From: Marinobacter sp. BW6
GTDB taxonomy: Bacteria; Pseudomonadota; Gammaproteobacteria; Pseudomonadales; Oleiphilaceae
Assembly (NCBI RefSeq): GCF_008107725.1
Contig: NZ_VIRN01000061.1
Span: forward strand, 1 to 64,000
DNA length: 64,000 bases
Direction of reading: 5' to 3'
The notes under the pieces are model-generated. The model saw only the letters and a list, made by a program, of their open reading frames with translations. It searched no databases and was not told where the DNA came from. Below are positions 48,161-57,397 of the stretch, piece by piece. The number at the start of each line of letters is the position of its first letter. Positions within the stretch are counted from its first letter, which is position 1. A program made the translations under genes and the position numbers.

Positions 48161-48784
48161 TCAAACCTCGAACGGCGCCGGATCTCCTTTACCAACCCGG
48201 GTAACCACCGGCGCATCCCCGGTAAAGTCCACCACCGTGGTAGCTTCCATGCCGCAGAATCCTCCATCAATAATCAGATCCAGCTCATGTTCCAGAGTAT
48301 CCCGGATTTCGTAGGGATCTGTCATGGGATCCGTCTCGCCCGGCAGGATCAGGGTACTGCTCATGATTGGCTCACCAAGCTCACCCAACAACTCTTGCAC
48401 AATCGCGTTATCCGGCACGCGAACGCCCACTGAACGCCGCTTCGGATGAAGCAGTCGCCGAGGCACCTCACTGGTAGCATCCAGAATGAACGTGTAAGGC
48501 CCTGGAGTGAAGTTCTTCAGCAACCGGTACTGGGTATTGTCCACCTTGGCATATACCCCGATGTCCGAAAGGTCCCGGCACACCAGCGTAAAATTATGCT
48601 TGTCATCCAACCTGCGAATCCGCTTGATCCGATCCGCCGCCTGCTTGTCACCCAGATGGCAGCCAATGGCATAGGCTGAATCCGTGGGATACACGATCAC
48701 CCCGCCACGACGCAGAATATCCACCGCCTGATTGATCAGACGCTTCTGTGGCGTCTCCGGATGAATCTGGAAAAACTGACTCAT
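48161..48784 (-). CDS. YciO-type threonylcarbamoyl-AMP synthase-like protein
   Basis: This Sua5/YciO/YrdC-fold protein has 207 residues: GGVIVYPTDSAYAIGC near the start, RIKRIRRLDDKHNFTLVCR, LLKNFTPGPYTFIL and KRRSVGVRVPDN. Compared with TsaC it is the YciO branch, whose role in making the tRNA t6A precursor is weaker or uncertain. It starts at 48784 with GGAGAGGG upstream, overlapping the BolA stop by one base, so the genes form a coupled pair. Confidence 0.85.
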   Translation of the reverse strand: MSQFFQIHPETPQKRLINQAVDILRRGGVIVYPTDSAYAIGCHLGDKQAADRIKRIRRLDDKHNFTLVCRDLSDIGVYAKVDNTQYRLLKNFTPGPYTFILDATSEVPRRLLHPKRRSVGVRVPDNAIVQELLGELGEPIMSSTLILPGETDPMTDPYEIRDTLEHELDLIIDGGFCGMEATTVVDFTGDAPVVTRVGKGDPAPFEV

Positions 48785-49137
48785 TAACCCTCTCCCTGTG
48801 CGGTCCGCGCCGCCATCGCCGGATCCTTCTTGGATCCGCCCATACAATTCGGAGACTCCGGCGCCGACTGACCGGTCGCCTCCCACTCTTCCGGTGAGTA
48901 TAGGTGCAACGCCAGCGCATGAACCGGCCCCGCCAGTTCCTCGGCAAGCACCTTATAAATCGCCTGGTGCCTTCGCACTCTCATCTGCCCCTCAAACTCC
49001 GGCGACACCAGAGTCACCTTGAAATGGGTTTCAGAGTTCGGCGGCACACTGTGCTTGTGGCTCTCGTTCTCCACCTGAAGAACACGCGCATCGAAGGCGT
49101 CGTTCAGCTTGGTTTCAATTGCATTCTGGATTTTCAT
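48784..49137 (-). CDS. BolA family protein
   Basis: This is a 117-residue protein of the BolA type: IETKLNDAFDARVLQVENES, SETHFKVTLVSPEFEGQMRVRRHQ and the C-terminal half VHALALHLYSPEEW. It is followed by a non-conserved tail of about 25 residues that makes it longer than typical BolA (about 105). BolA proteins bind [2Fe-2S] clusters with monothiol glutaredoxins and influence morphology. The conserved His of the R/HRH-like region is present. It is coupled to the YciO-type gene. Confidence 0.87.
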   Translation of the reverse strand: MKIQNAIETKLNDAFDARVLQVENESHKHSVPPNSETHFKVTLVSPEFEGQMRVRRHQAIYKVLAEELAGPVHALALHLYSPEEWEATGQSAPESPNCMGGSKKDPAMAARTAQGEG

Positions 49138-49195
49138 GTTTCAATACTCCTGCCTCCGCGTTTGAACTGGAGAGGCGAATAGCACGTTGTCAGAA

Positions 49196-49304
49196 GCGGG
49201 TGTGGCGATGGCTTTCCCAAAAGTGTGCGTTGCCAGGGATGGCAACGCCAAGCCCCCATGGAAGGGTTCACGGCGTCTTTTGGGAAAGCCATCGCCACAG
49301 CCGC
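49196..49304. repeat. Nested palindromic element (about 109 bp)
   Basis: Two perfect 23-bp arms, TGTGGCGATGGCTTTCCCAA with three more bases (49201-49223), and their reverse complement (49277-49299), are extended by GCGG/CCGC across one mismatch. Inside the 53-bp centre is a second perfect hairpin GCGTTGCC-AGGGAT-GGCAACGC (49227-49248) and a weaker GCCC/GGG one. It is non-coding, upstream of topB, and has the form of a REP/BIME-like or MITE-like element. Only one copy is in the window. Confidence 0.75.
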
Positions 49305-49412
49305 CTCCCCTACACCGATCAGTCTACTACACATACCAGGCACCACCCGAACCTTGACAGCATAAAGCCAAAGCGCCACATTCCCATCCCGATTCCAAAA
49401 CGCCCAAACCCC

Positions 49413-51596
49413 ATGCACCTGTACATCGCCGAAAAACCAAGCCTCGGCCGCGCTATCGCCGCCGCCTTGCCTGGACCTCACCAGAAAGGCCAGGGCTGGA
49501 TACGCTGTGGCAATGGCGAAAACGCTGCCACCGTAAGCTGGTGCATCGGCCACCTTCTCGAACCTGCAGAGCCCGCACGCTATAACCCGGCGTGGAAAAA
49601 ATGGCGCCAGGAAGACCTGCCCATGTTTCCCGAACAATGGGAAGTCATGCCCAAGGACAGCGTGCGGCAGCAGCTCAAGGTGCTGGAATCCCTGATCCGC
49701 CAAGCCCAGACCATTATTCATGCCGGCGACCCGGACCGCGAAGGCCAGTTGCTGGTGGACGAGGTTATCCGATATTTCGGCACCAGCGCACCAGTGCAGC
49801 GCATTCTGATCAACGATCTGACGCCGGCGGCCGTGGCCAGGGCCATCCAGAGCCCCAAAGACAACCGGGAATTCCGTCGGCTTTCCCATTCAGCACTGGC
49901 CCGGCAACGGGCGGACTGGCTGTATGGCATCAACCTGACCCGCTTCTATACGCTCAGTTACCAGCAGCAAGGGGAACAAGGCGTCTATTCGGTTGGCCGG
50001 GTCCAAACCCCGGTACTCGGCCTTGTGGTTGAGCGTGACAACACCATCGAAAACTTCCAGCCCAAGCCCTATTACCGGATTGAAGCCCGATTCAAGGCTC
50101 AGGAGGAGGAAGCCGACCAGCGAACCTTCACCGCCCGCTGGATACCCAACGAGCAGTTCCACGACTATCTGGATGACGAGAATCGCCTGCTAAGCCAGGA
50201 AATCGCTGAACAGATTGCCGACAACGTCCGGAGTCGACCCGGCACCATCACGGAGTCCCGTTTTCGGGACCGATCGGAAGTTCCACCGCTACCGCTTTCT
50301 CTATCAGCCTTGCAGATCGAGGCTGGCAGACTGTTCCGGATGGGCGCCAAAGAAGTGCTGGATACCGCTCAGAACCTGTACGAGCGTCACCAGCTCATTA
50401 CCTACCCGCGGTCCGACTGCCGGTACTTACCGGAAGGCCATTACGCCCAGCGGGAACAGGTGGTAAGGGCCATTGCCCGGGTGGCACCGCCTCTTGAGGA
50501 GGCCTGTAGCAGCGCAGACCTGGACCGCAGGACTCCCGCGTGGAACGACAAACAAGTCGACGCTCACCACGCCATTATCCCAACCAGCCGCCCCACGGCC
50601 AACGGCAAACTCAGCGCAGCGGAAGAAAAGATCTACGGCCTGATCAGCCGCTACTACCTGATGCAGTTCGCGCCAGATGCCGTCCACCGGGAAGGCAAAT
50701 TGACGGTACGAGTGTCAGAACACCAGTTCCGCGCGACGGAAACCGCCATCCTGGTGCCTGGCTGGAAAACGCTGGAACTTAAACTCCGGGAAGGACGCAA
50801 CGAGCCGGACAAGACACCTCTGCCGAGGCTGGAAAAAGGTGAACCGATATTCTGCGAAGAGAGCAGCCTTACAGAGCGGAAAACCCAGCCGCCCCAGCAT
50901 TTCACCGATGCGACCCTGCTCTCGGCGATGACCAATATTGCCCGCTTTGTAACCGATACCGAACTTCGCAAAACCCTGCGCGAAACCGATGGCCTGGGCA
51001 CCGAGGCGACCCGCGCGGCCATCATCGACACCCTGTTCAAGCGGGATTATCTTTACCGAGACAGTCGACACATCCGGGCCACCGACAAAGCCAAGGCATT
51101 AATCAGCGCCCTTCCCGAATCAGTCAGCAAACCGGATCGTACCGCTGTGTGGGAAGCAAACCTGGAAAGCATTCGCCGCGGAGAGGGTGACCCGAGAAAG
51201 TTCCTGGACACCCTGAAAGATGAAATTCGAGGCTTTCTGGACCGGCCCCAGGGCCAGCCGGCCCAAGACTCCGAACACAGCGGGACAGCTCCATCGGAGA
51301 CATTGCCCCATTGCCCTAAATGCCGGGCACCGATGCTGGAACGAGACGGCAAGTTCGGCCGATTCTATGCCTGCACCCGCTACCCGGATTGCCGGGGCAC
51401 CCGACCACTGGAAGAGGCCAGCCCCCAGGACGGCACCAGCCAGAAGCCCATTCCCTGCCCCCATTGTTTCTCGCCCCTGGTGCGGCGAAAAGGCAAAAAA
51501 GGCTGGTTCTGGGGCTGCAGTAATTTCCCCGGCTGCCGACAAACACTGGACGACGACAACGGAAAGCCTGCAGTCCGTTTACGCAAGTCTACATAA
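49413..51596 (+). CDS. topB: DNA topoisomerase III
   Basis: TopB is a type IA topoisomerase that decatenates and resolves recombination intermediates. The 727-residue protein begins MHLYIAEKPSLGRAIAAALP (Toprim Glu), with AGDPDREGQLLVDEV (Toprim DxDxE) near residue 105. The active-site Tyr lies in HQLITYPRSDCRYL near residue 330, and GLGTEATRAAII follows. Two to three C-terminal zinc ribbons are present (CPKCRAPML.., CTRYPDC, CPHCFSPLV.., CSNFPGC). Homologues start at 49413; the frame runs upstream to 49119 but the residues are non-native. The ribosome site is not obvious. Confidence 0.94.
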   Translation: MHLYIAEKPSLGRAIAAALPGPHQKGQGWIRCGNGENAATVSWCIGHLLEPAEPARYNPAWKKWRQEDLPMFPEQWEVMPKDSVRQQLKVLESLIRQAQTIIHAGDPDREGQLLVDEVIRYFGTSAPVQRILINDLTPAAVARAIQSPKDNREFRRLSHSALARQRADWLYGINLTRFYTLSYQQQGEQGVYSVGRVQTPVLGLVVERDNTIENFQPKPYYRIEARFKAQEEEADQRTFTARWIPNEQFHDYLDDENRLLSQEIAEQIADNVRSRPGTITESRFRDRSEVPPLPLSLSALQIEAGRLFRMGAKEVLDTAQNLYERHQLITYPRSDCRYLPEGHYAQREQVVRAIARVAPPLEEACSSADLDRRTPAWNDKQVDAHHAIIPTSRPTANGKLSAAEEKIYGLISRYYLMQFAPDAVHREGKLTVRVSEHQFRATETAILVPGWKTLELKLREGRNEPDKTPLPRLEKGEPIFCEESSLTERKTQPPQHFTDATLLSAMTNIARFVTDTELRKTLRETDGLGTEATRAAIIDTLFKRDYLYRDSRHIRATDKAKALISALPESVSKPDRTAVWEANLESIRRGEGDPRKFLDTLKDEIRGFLDRPQGQPAQDSEHSGTAPSETLPHCPKCRAPMLERDGKFGRFYACTRYPDCRGTRPLEEASPQDGTSQKPIPCPHCFSPLVRRKGKKGWFWGCSNFPGCRQTLDDDNGKPAVRLRKST

Positions 51597-51640
51597 CGAT
51601 ACTGAACGCAGATCCACATTTTGTGATAATTGCTTGATAT

Positions 51641-51668
51641 AGCAGAGTAGTCCGCCAAAAGCTCTGCT
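51641..51668. promoter_or_regulatory. Inverted repeat upstream of the response-regulator operon
   Basis: AGCAGAG (51641-51647) and CTCTGCT (51662-51668) are perfect 7-bp arms 14 bp apart, in the 111-bp gap before the regulator gene. This could be an autoregulatory operator or a leader hairpin. Confidence 0.4.
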
Positions 51669-51707
51669 CCATAACAGGCAAGAGAGCAACACTCCGGGAG
51701 AGGCTTA

Positions 51708-52442
51708 ATGCGCATTGCTTTGCTTGAAGATGAAACCGAACAGGCACAGCACATCCAGTCGATTCTGTCTGAGCGCGGGCATCACTGCGACAGCTTCCCT
51801 ACCGGCCAGAATTTCCTGAGCGCGGTTCTGCATCGCAGCTATGACCTGCTTATTATGGACTGGCAGATTCCGGACATGACTGGCATAGACGTTCTCGAGA
51901 GCGTTCGAGCCCAGTTGAACTGGCCAATTCCAGTCGTCTTTCTCACCCAGCGTGACAGCGAGGCAGACATTGTTCGCGCTCTGGACGCCGGCGCTGACGA
52001 CTACCTGGCCAAACCCGCCCGAGCAGCGGAACTGGTCGCGCGCATCAACGCCCTGGCAAGGCGTTCCAATCCTGACAGCGAGAAGGAAGTGCTCCGCTAT
52101 GGACCGTTTGAAATCAACACGCAGCAGCGAGTCATTGCGCTTCATGGTGAGGAACTGACACTGACCGACAAAGACTTTGACCTGACCCTGTTTCTGTTCC
52201 AGAACCAGGGTCGGCTGCTGACTCGCGAAATGCTACTTGAGCGCGTATGGGGTCTGGCGAGGGACATTAACACCCGCACTGTGGACACCCACATGAGCCG
52301 CCTTCGACGTCGCCTGGGCCTGAATCCTGAAAATGGCTTCCGAATCAAGACGATCTACCAGCGGGGCTACCGCCTGGAAGCCATGAAGGCACAGGAACAA
52401 GCGTTTGACGCCCACGAACCCGCCAGGGCGGCCAATGACTGA
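51708..52442 (+). CDS. OmpR-family response regulator
   Basis: The 244-residue regulator has a receiver domain (1-115) with acidic pair Glu7-Asp8, phosphoacceptor Asp51 in LLIMDWQIPDMTG, Thr80 and Lys102 in LAKPA. A winged-helix Trans_reg_C domain follows (about 130-225: LTLTDKDFDLTLFLFQNQGR, RTVDTHMSRLRRRLGL). It overlaps the LysM/FecR gene by 8 bp, and a CHASE2 histidine kinase follows, so the cognate kinase is in the same operon. Its C terminus has a short acidic tail beyond the DNA-binding domain. Confidence 0.92.
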   Translation: MRIALLEDETEQAQHIQSILSERGHHCDSFPTGQNFLSAVLHRSYDLLIMDWQIPDMTGIDVLESVRAQLNWPIPVVFLTQRDSEADIVRALDAGADDYLAKPARAAELVARINALARRSNPDSEKEVLRYGPFEINTQQRVIALHGEELTLTDKDFDLTLFLFQNQGRLLTREMLLERVWGLARDINTRTVDTHMSRLRRRLGLNPENGFRIKTIYQRGYRLEAMKAQEQAFDAHEPARAAND

Positions 52443-54072
52443 CAGCCCAGCTCCGCGATTGCCTGTACTGCTGCTGATGCTGGCGCTGCTTGTTTGCGCA
52501 GTACCTGCGGCTGCGGAACTGTCAGTGACGCAAGGTTCTGCCGGGTATTCCGACGCCTCCTCCACCAACCCGGCGCCGGAGTGGATCTATACGTTGCGCC
52601 CTGGGGAGAGCTTTTCGGAGGTGGCCAGCGACCTGCTCGCTCCGAACTATCCGGCCAGTCGCCTGCTGCAGTACAACAAGATTGGCAACGGCGCCACACT
52701 GGGTACCGGCGACAGCGTTCGCATTCCACTGACCTGGCTGAAGCGCCAGCCGCAACCGGCGCGAGCGACATCGGTAACCGGAACCGTGCAGCTGATTTCC
52801 GGAAATACCGGCCGGAAAACGCCCCTTGGTGAAAACACCCTTGTTCGTGTCGGTGATGAAATTCTGTCAGCGTCCGGAACCGCCACCGTAGAACTGGCAG
52901 ACGGCTCGGAAGTGCGAATTTCTCCGAATTCACGACTGATCTTCAACCGCCTGACCCAGTATGGCAAAGCCGGAATGGTGGATACTCGGCTCCGTCTCGA
53001 CAGGGGCGAGATCCATACCCGGGTGAAGCCAGTCATGGAAGGTGGCGCCCGATTCGAGATTGAAACGCCGTCGGCAGTCGCCGCCGTTCGCGGAACCGCG
53101 TTTGCGCTCCAGACGTCTACGGAGGGCACCAGGCTGCAAGTAACCGAAGGCGAAGTGGACTTCGGAGCACCCGGCAAGACCCGCCGCATTCCAGCGGGTT
53201 TCGGTGCGAGCCTGTCCACCACCGACAATGACGCACTCAGCATTCGCCGCCTGCCGCCAGCGCCGGCGCTCGATCCACTTCCCCCGACGCTGACCCAACT
53301 GCCGACCACGATGACCTGGCAGGAAAGCCGTGCGCCCATGCATCGGGTAGATATTTTCGAAAGCGATACCGGCCGCTGGGTGGAAAGCCGCAAACTTACA
53401 GGTAATAGCTTTGATATCGGGCGACTTGATAACGGCAGCTATGAGGTTCACCTGGCGGCGCTCGACAGCCGCGGTACCGCAGGCATGCCCCATGTCGTCC
53501 CGGTGGAGGTTGATCTTCAGGCCAGGATCGCCACCCTGGTATCTCCCGAAGATGGCGACACGGTGAACGACGACATGCCAGAGTTCCGCTGGCAGCTTGA
53601 GGGCGACAACGAAGTGGCTCGAGTAGAGATTGCCGAGGACAAGAACTTTCGGAACCTGATCGCCACGAGCGAATGGGCGCCGGAATCGGCAGCCCTGCCC
53701 TCGCGTCCTCTTGGGCCTGGCAAATATTACTGGCGCGTCGTTACCGAAGCAGGTGGCAACTCAGTCGCTACCACCCAGCCGCGAGAGCTTGTGGTCAATG
53801 GCAGCCTGCCACCGGTTCGAATTATCAGCGTTAACTACATCGACAGCCAGGTAAGGGTGTTCTGGGAGAAGGTGAACACGGCGACAGACTACCGGCTGCA
53901 GCTCTCGGAGGAGCCTGGCTTCAACAACATCATCAAGGAAGCAACGTTGCCTGATACCACGGCAGCCTTGCGTCTGATTCCCGGAAGACGGTATTTTGTG
54001 CGCCTGAAAGCTCTTTCTGATGGTCCTTTGCAAAGCCGCTGGGGACCCGGGAGGGAATTGTACCTGGAATAA
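52435..54072 (+). CDS. LysM/FecR periplasmic protein with Fn3-like repeats
   Basis: The 545-residue precursor has a signal peptide (LPVLLLMLALLVCAVPAAA), a LysM-like domain (about 40-95: YTLRPGESFSEVASDLLAPN), a FecR domain (about 110-205: VGDEILSASGTATVELADGS, then RGEIHTRVKP and AVRGTAFALQ), and a C-terminal half with about two Fn3-like beta-sandwich repeats (PEFRWQLEGDNEVARVEIAE). It is periplasmic, probably peptidoglycan-linked via LysM. It lies between regulator and kinase; the start at 52435 overlaps the regulator's stop and has AGGGCGG upstream. A role as sensory partner of CHASE2 is inference. Confidence 0.85.
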   Translation: MTDSPAPRLPVLLLMLALLVCAVPAAAELSVTQGSAGYSDASSTNPAPEWIYTLRPGESFSEVASDLLAPNYPASRLLQYNKIGNGATLGTGDSVRIPLTWLKRQPQPARATSVTGTVQLISGNTGRKTPLGENTLVRVGDEILSASGTATVELADGSEVRISPNSRLIFNRLTQYGKAGMVDTRLRLDRGEIHTRVKPVMEGGARFEIETPSAVAAVRGTAFALQTSTEGTRLQVTEGEVDFGAPGKTRRIPAGFGASLSTTDNDALSIRRLPPAPALDPLPPTLTQLPTTMTWQESRAPMHRVDIFESDTGRWVESRKLTGNSFDIGRLDNGSYEVHLAALDSRGTAGMPHVVPVEVDLQARIATLVSPEDGDTVNDDMPEFRWQLEGDNEVARVEIAEDKNFRNLIATSEWAPESAALPSRPLGPGKYYWRVVTEAGGNSVATTQPRELVVNGSLPPVRIISVNYIDSQVRVFWEKVNTATDYRLQLSEEPGFNNIIKEATLPDTTAALRLIPGRRYFVRLKALSDGPLQSRWGPGRELYLE

Positions 54073-54105
54073 TCCGTTGATCGACCGAACCACACAGCAG
54101 GGCTC

Positions 54106-56673
54106 ATGAACCGGGATTGGCTGCCAATTAAAACGACCCCTTGGACTCTGGGCCTGATACTGCTGGCACTGCTTCTGCTCATCCAGACAACCGAACTGCC
54201 TCAGCGCCTTGATTACTGGCTATACGACCAGGCTATTACCTCAAACCCTCTGGAAGCTTCGGATGAGGTAGTGTTGGTTACCATTGACGAACTCAGTCTC
54301 AACCGACTGGGCCGCTGGCCCTGGCCCCGCAACCTGCACGCCGAGCTCATCGGCAAGCTCGAACAGGCAGGCGCAAAAGCCATTGTCTTCGACATCCTGT
54401 TTGCGGAACCGTCGCCCGATGACCAGCAACTGGCAGAACAGATGCGCAGTCACGGCAACGTAATCCTGCCGGTGTTCCTGTCTCCCCCTACATCCCAGTA
54501 CCTTTTAAGTGAACAACTGCCTGTCGGAAAGCTGTCTTCAGCGGCTGCAGGGCTTGGCCATGCCCACGTGGAACTGGACAGCGACGGCGTCGCCCGCGGG
54601 CTGTACTTGTTCAATGGCCTGGGCCGCCAACTTTGGCCCAGCCTTGCCCTGGCTGCTAACGGGGTCGGGCCGCAAAGTTCACAGACGAACGAAACTCCTT
54701 CCTATGTAAATGTTCGGGATCAGTATCGCGCCGTTCCTCTGATCGGTGGCGCTGGCTCTCTGCAGGCATACTCCTTCGCACAGGTGCTGACGCAACCACC
54801 TGCACCCGAACGCTTCAGAGGCAAAACGGTCTTTATCGGCGCCACGGCCGCCGGCTTCGGAGACATACTGCCCACTCCCTTCTCTGGCCTGAGCCGTCCG
54901 ATGTCCGGTGTTGAGTTTCACGCCAACGTGTTTTCAGCCCAAACCCAGGGACTTCTGATTCGACCGGCGCCGAAGTGGGCCTCGGCCCTATTGGCTATAG
55001 CAACCATCCTGATACTCGCGCTGGCCCTGCCTCCGATGCGCCCGGCACGCACTCTGCTGGCCTGTGCAACCGCCCTGGTCGGACTGGCCAGCTTTTATCT
55101 GTTCATGCTTCTGGCGATGAGATGGTGGGTCCCCCTGGCGGACGCTATGCTGGCTCCTCTTTTGGCCTTTCCGGTATCCAGCGGCCTCCGCCTGGCCATG
55201 ACCAATCGTTTTCTGAACCGGCAGCTGGACGACCTGGCCAGAGGCCCCCAGGTTGCCCTGCCAGCGCCTTCGGGAAGGAACCCAACGCAGCTGCTTGAGC
55301 ACTTCCAGTCACTGTTCCGTCCTACTGGATGGCTTTTGGCCAAGGAAACAGAGATCCTCTCCGCCCAGGGTTTGTCGCGGGCCGATATTCCGGATGACCT
55401 GACCACCGGCCATTGGTTCCACGACAGCAACCGCAGCTGGATTCAGCTCCTGCGCGCCGGTACACGCTATCAGCTGGGTCTGATACTGCCCAATGACCTC
55501 GGACGCGAAGCCATACAGCGCTACCTGCGCAGACTTCATCTTGATCAACCTGCGCAATCTGATTCAGTCTCAAGACCCAACGAAAACATTTCAGCCCGAA
55601 TAGAACGGGTTCGCCTCGCCACGGATCGACTGAATCATATGCAGCAGTTTATCCGCAGAAGCTTTGAGCGCATGCCCGACGGCATCATCGTGACCGATGA
55701 GCTGGGTGTTATCCGCTTTGCCAACGGCCATATTGAGGAGTGGTTCCTGGAACCCATGCCTAGCCTCGGAGGCCTGCCTCTGGTAAGACTACTCGAGGGA
55801 CATGACCCTCGGGAAACGCCCCCCTGGCATGAAACCGTTTCCGATACCCTGACTCTGCAGCAGAGCCGAACCGTAGACCTGAGAATCCGCGACAAGGATT
55901 TCCTGATTCATTTCGCTCCGTTTTCACTACCCGACAGCGACCAGCAGGGCATCATAGCCAATATTTCCGACATATCAGAACTTCGGGAGCAGCAGCGCCA
56001 GCATCGTGAAGCCATCGACTTTATTTCCCACGACGTACGCTCACCACTGGTTTCACAGCTTGCTCTGATTGAACAGCTGAAGCGTGACCCCAGCGACATT
56101 GAACAGGAACAACTCGACCAACTGGGGCGGCTGGCCCGAAGAAGCTATCATCTGGCCGAGGAATTCGTTCAGCTGGCGCGGGCGGAGCAGTTAACAGAAA
56201 CCCGGTTCTACGAATGCGAATTTCTGGCCATTGTTGAAAACGCGCGGGACAGCGTCAGTGAGCAGGCCGTCGAGAAGCAGATACAGCTGCAGTTACAGGG
56301 CACTGAAGACCTGTGGTTGAAGGGCAATGCGGAGCTTCTGGAACGGGCCGTTATCAACCTGCTTACCAATGCAGTTCAATACAGCCCGAATGGATCAGAT
56401 GTCAGTATTCAGGTATTCCGCGCCGGCCACCAAGCGTGCTTGACCATCGCGGATGAGGGCACAGGAATCGATCCAGAGGAACTGCCGCACCTATTTGATC
56501 GCTACCGGCGTCAAAAAAGCACTGAATTGGCCGGAGTGCGTGGCACCGGGCTCGGTCTTTCCTTTGTAAAAACCGTCGTAGAAAAACACAAAGGGGAAAT
56601 ATCGGTGTCATCGCAACCAGGCGAAGGCTCTGCTTTCACCCTCAAACTTCCGATTGCAGACCCAATGGTCTGA
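54106..56673 (+). CDS. CHASE2 sensor histidine kinase
   Basis: The membrane kinase has 855 residues: TM1 (about 10-25), an extracytoplasmic CHASE2 domain (about 35-285: VLVTIDELSLNRLGRWPWPR, KAIVFDILFAEPSPDD), three TM helices (about 288-370), a linker, a PAS-like domain (about 510-610), HisKA with phosphoacceptor His642 in FISHDVRSPLVSQL, and HATPase_c (about 720-850: NLLTNAVQYSPNG, ADEGTGIDPEEL, GTGLGLSFVKTV). It is 33 bp after the LysM/FecR gene. It probably phosphorylates the regulator two genes upstream. Confidence 0.92.
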   Translation: MNRDWLPIKTTPWTLGLILLALLLLIQTTELPQRLDYWLYDQAITSNPLEASDEVVLVTIDELSLNRLGRWPWPRNLHAELIGKLEQAGAKAIVFDILFAEPSPDDQQLAEQMRSHGNVILPVFLSPPTSQYLLSEQLPVGKLSSAAAGLGHAHVELDSDGVARGLYLFNGLGRQLWPSLALAANGVGPQSSQTNETPSYVNVRDQYRAVPLIGGAGSLQAYSFAQVLTQPPAPERFRGKTVFIGATAAGFGDILPTPFSGLSRPMSGVEFHANVFSAQTQGLLIRPAPKWASALLAIATILILALALPPMRPARTLLACATALVGLASFYLFMLLAMRWWVPLADAMLAPLLAFPVSSGLRLAMTNRFLNRQLDDLARGPQVALPAPSGRNPTQLLEHFQSLFRPTGWLLAKETEILSAQGLSRADIPDDLTTGHWFHDSNRSWIQLLRAGTRYQLGLILPNDLGREAIQRYLRRLHLDQPAQSDSVSRPNENISARIERVRLATDRLNHMQQFIRRSFERMPDGIIVTDELGVIRFANGHIEEWFLEPMPSLGGLPLVRLLEGHDPRETPPWHETVSDTLTLQQSRTVDLRIRDKDFLIHFAPFSLPDSDQQGIIANISDISELREQQRQHREAIDFISHDVRSPLVSQLALIEQLKRDPSDIEQEQLDQLGRLARRSYHLAEEFVQLARAEQLTETRFYECEFLAIVENARDSVSEQAVEKQIQLQLQGTEDLWLKGNAELLERAVINLLTNAVQYSPNGSDVSIQVFRAGHQACLTIADEGTGIDPEELPHLFDRYRRQKSTELAGVRGTGLGLSFVKTVVEKHKGEISVSSQPGEGSAFTLKLPIADPMV

Positions 56674-56705
56674 GACCTCAAACTCCAGACACTCGATGCA
56701 CTGCC

Positions 56706-57122
56706 TCAGGAGCGGATGGATTTGCTTACGACATCGGAAGGCTCACTGATCAGCCCATTGGTGTCCTGAACCTGAATGGTGAAATACCAGGTACCGGCCT
56801 CCAGTCCACTTACTTCGTAAGACATTTCCGCTTCGGCCTGGGCATTGGTGACGACAACTTTTTCACTCAATTCGTCAGCGTCCTGGCCGTAACGAATCAC
56901 ATATCGGTCGAGTTCACCCATCGGGATGCTCTCGCCGTTCACTCGAGTCAGTGGAGCGCTCCAGCTCAATACTGCGGATCGCTCAGGAGATGACATCACT
57001 CCACTGGAACCAGCTTGTGTACTCGCAGACTCGGAAGACCCACCACCGCCACACCCTGTGAGCAGCGCTCCCAGGACAAACGCGGCGCCCCATGCTTTCG
57101 CCACTTTTATGACGTACTTCAT
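56706..57122 (-). CDS. Fn3-domain lipoprotein
   Basis: This small lipoprotein precursor has 138 residues, with a lipobox LTGC at about residue 24, followed by a Gly/Ser-rich linker and one fibronectin-type III-like domain (VLSWSAPLTRVNGESIPMGE, then RYVIRYGQDADELSE and YEVSGLEAGTWYFTIQVQDT). The Fn3 fold with a terminal VVSKSIRS fits a surface or periplasmic binding protein. ATG 57122 is chosen over TTG 57128. It is convergent with the CHASE2 kinase, whose partner protein also carries Fn3-like repeats. Confidence 0.8.
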   Translation of the reverse strand: MKYVIKVAKAWGAAFVLGALLTGCGGGGSSESASTQAGSSGVMSSPERSAVLSWSAPLTRVNGESIPMGELDRYVIRYGQDADELSEKVVVTNAQAEAEMSYEVSGLEAGTWYFTIQVQDTNGLISEPSDVVSKSIRS

Positions 57123-57361
57123 AAGCAAAAATCACCAATTTTTCGTCTAATTTTTTAAATTTTATAAAACGGGGCGAATTATCGATGTGAAACATGTCAT
57201 CCCCCTAGTTAAAAAATTGTCAATTTCTCGTCAGGGACTCGTAATGAAGTAAGGGGAGTTACTGATTAGACGGGCAAAAATTTGCCTGAGAAGCCGATAG
57301 CAGCGGGCGGTACTGTAAAAAAGTCTAAGCTGGGAAAGGTGACAGGAGTGACTTACAAAAC
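57123..57361. other. AT-rich intergenic region upstream of the Fn3 lipoprotein
   Basis: No gene is supported in these roughly 240 bases. A minus-strand -10-like TATAAA/TTTATA near 57160-57170 with a TTCACA -35-like hexamer may serve the lipoprotein gene, but the spacer is 17-19 bp and the call is weak. Nothing else stands out. Confidence 0.3.
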
Positions 57362-57391
57362 AAAAAGGTCCGCAATTGCGGACCTTTTTTT
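57362..57391. terminator. Rho-independent terminator (distal, past tRNA-fMet)
   Basis: A perfect palindrome GGTCCGCAATTGCGGACC (57367-57384) is flanked by A5 and T7, a strong bidirectional terminator. For the minus-strand tRNA transcript it would act after the tRNA-like segment at 57398-57488. Confidence 0.85.
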
Positions 57392-57397
57392 CAAGAA

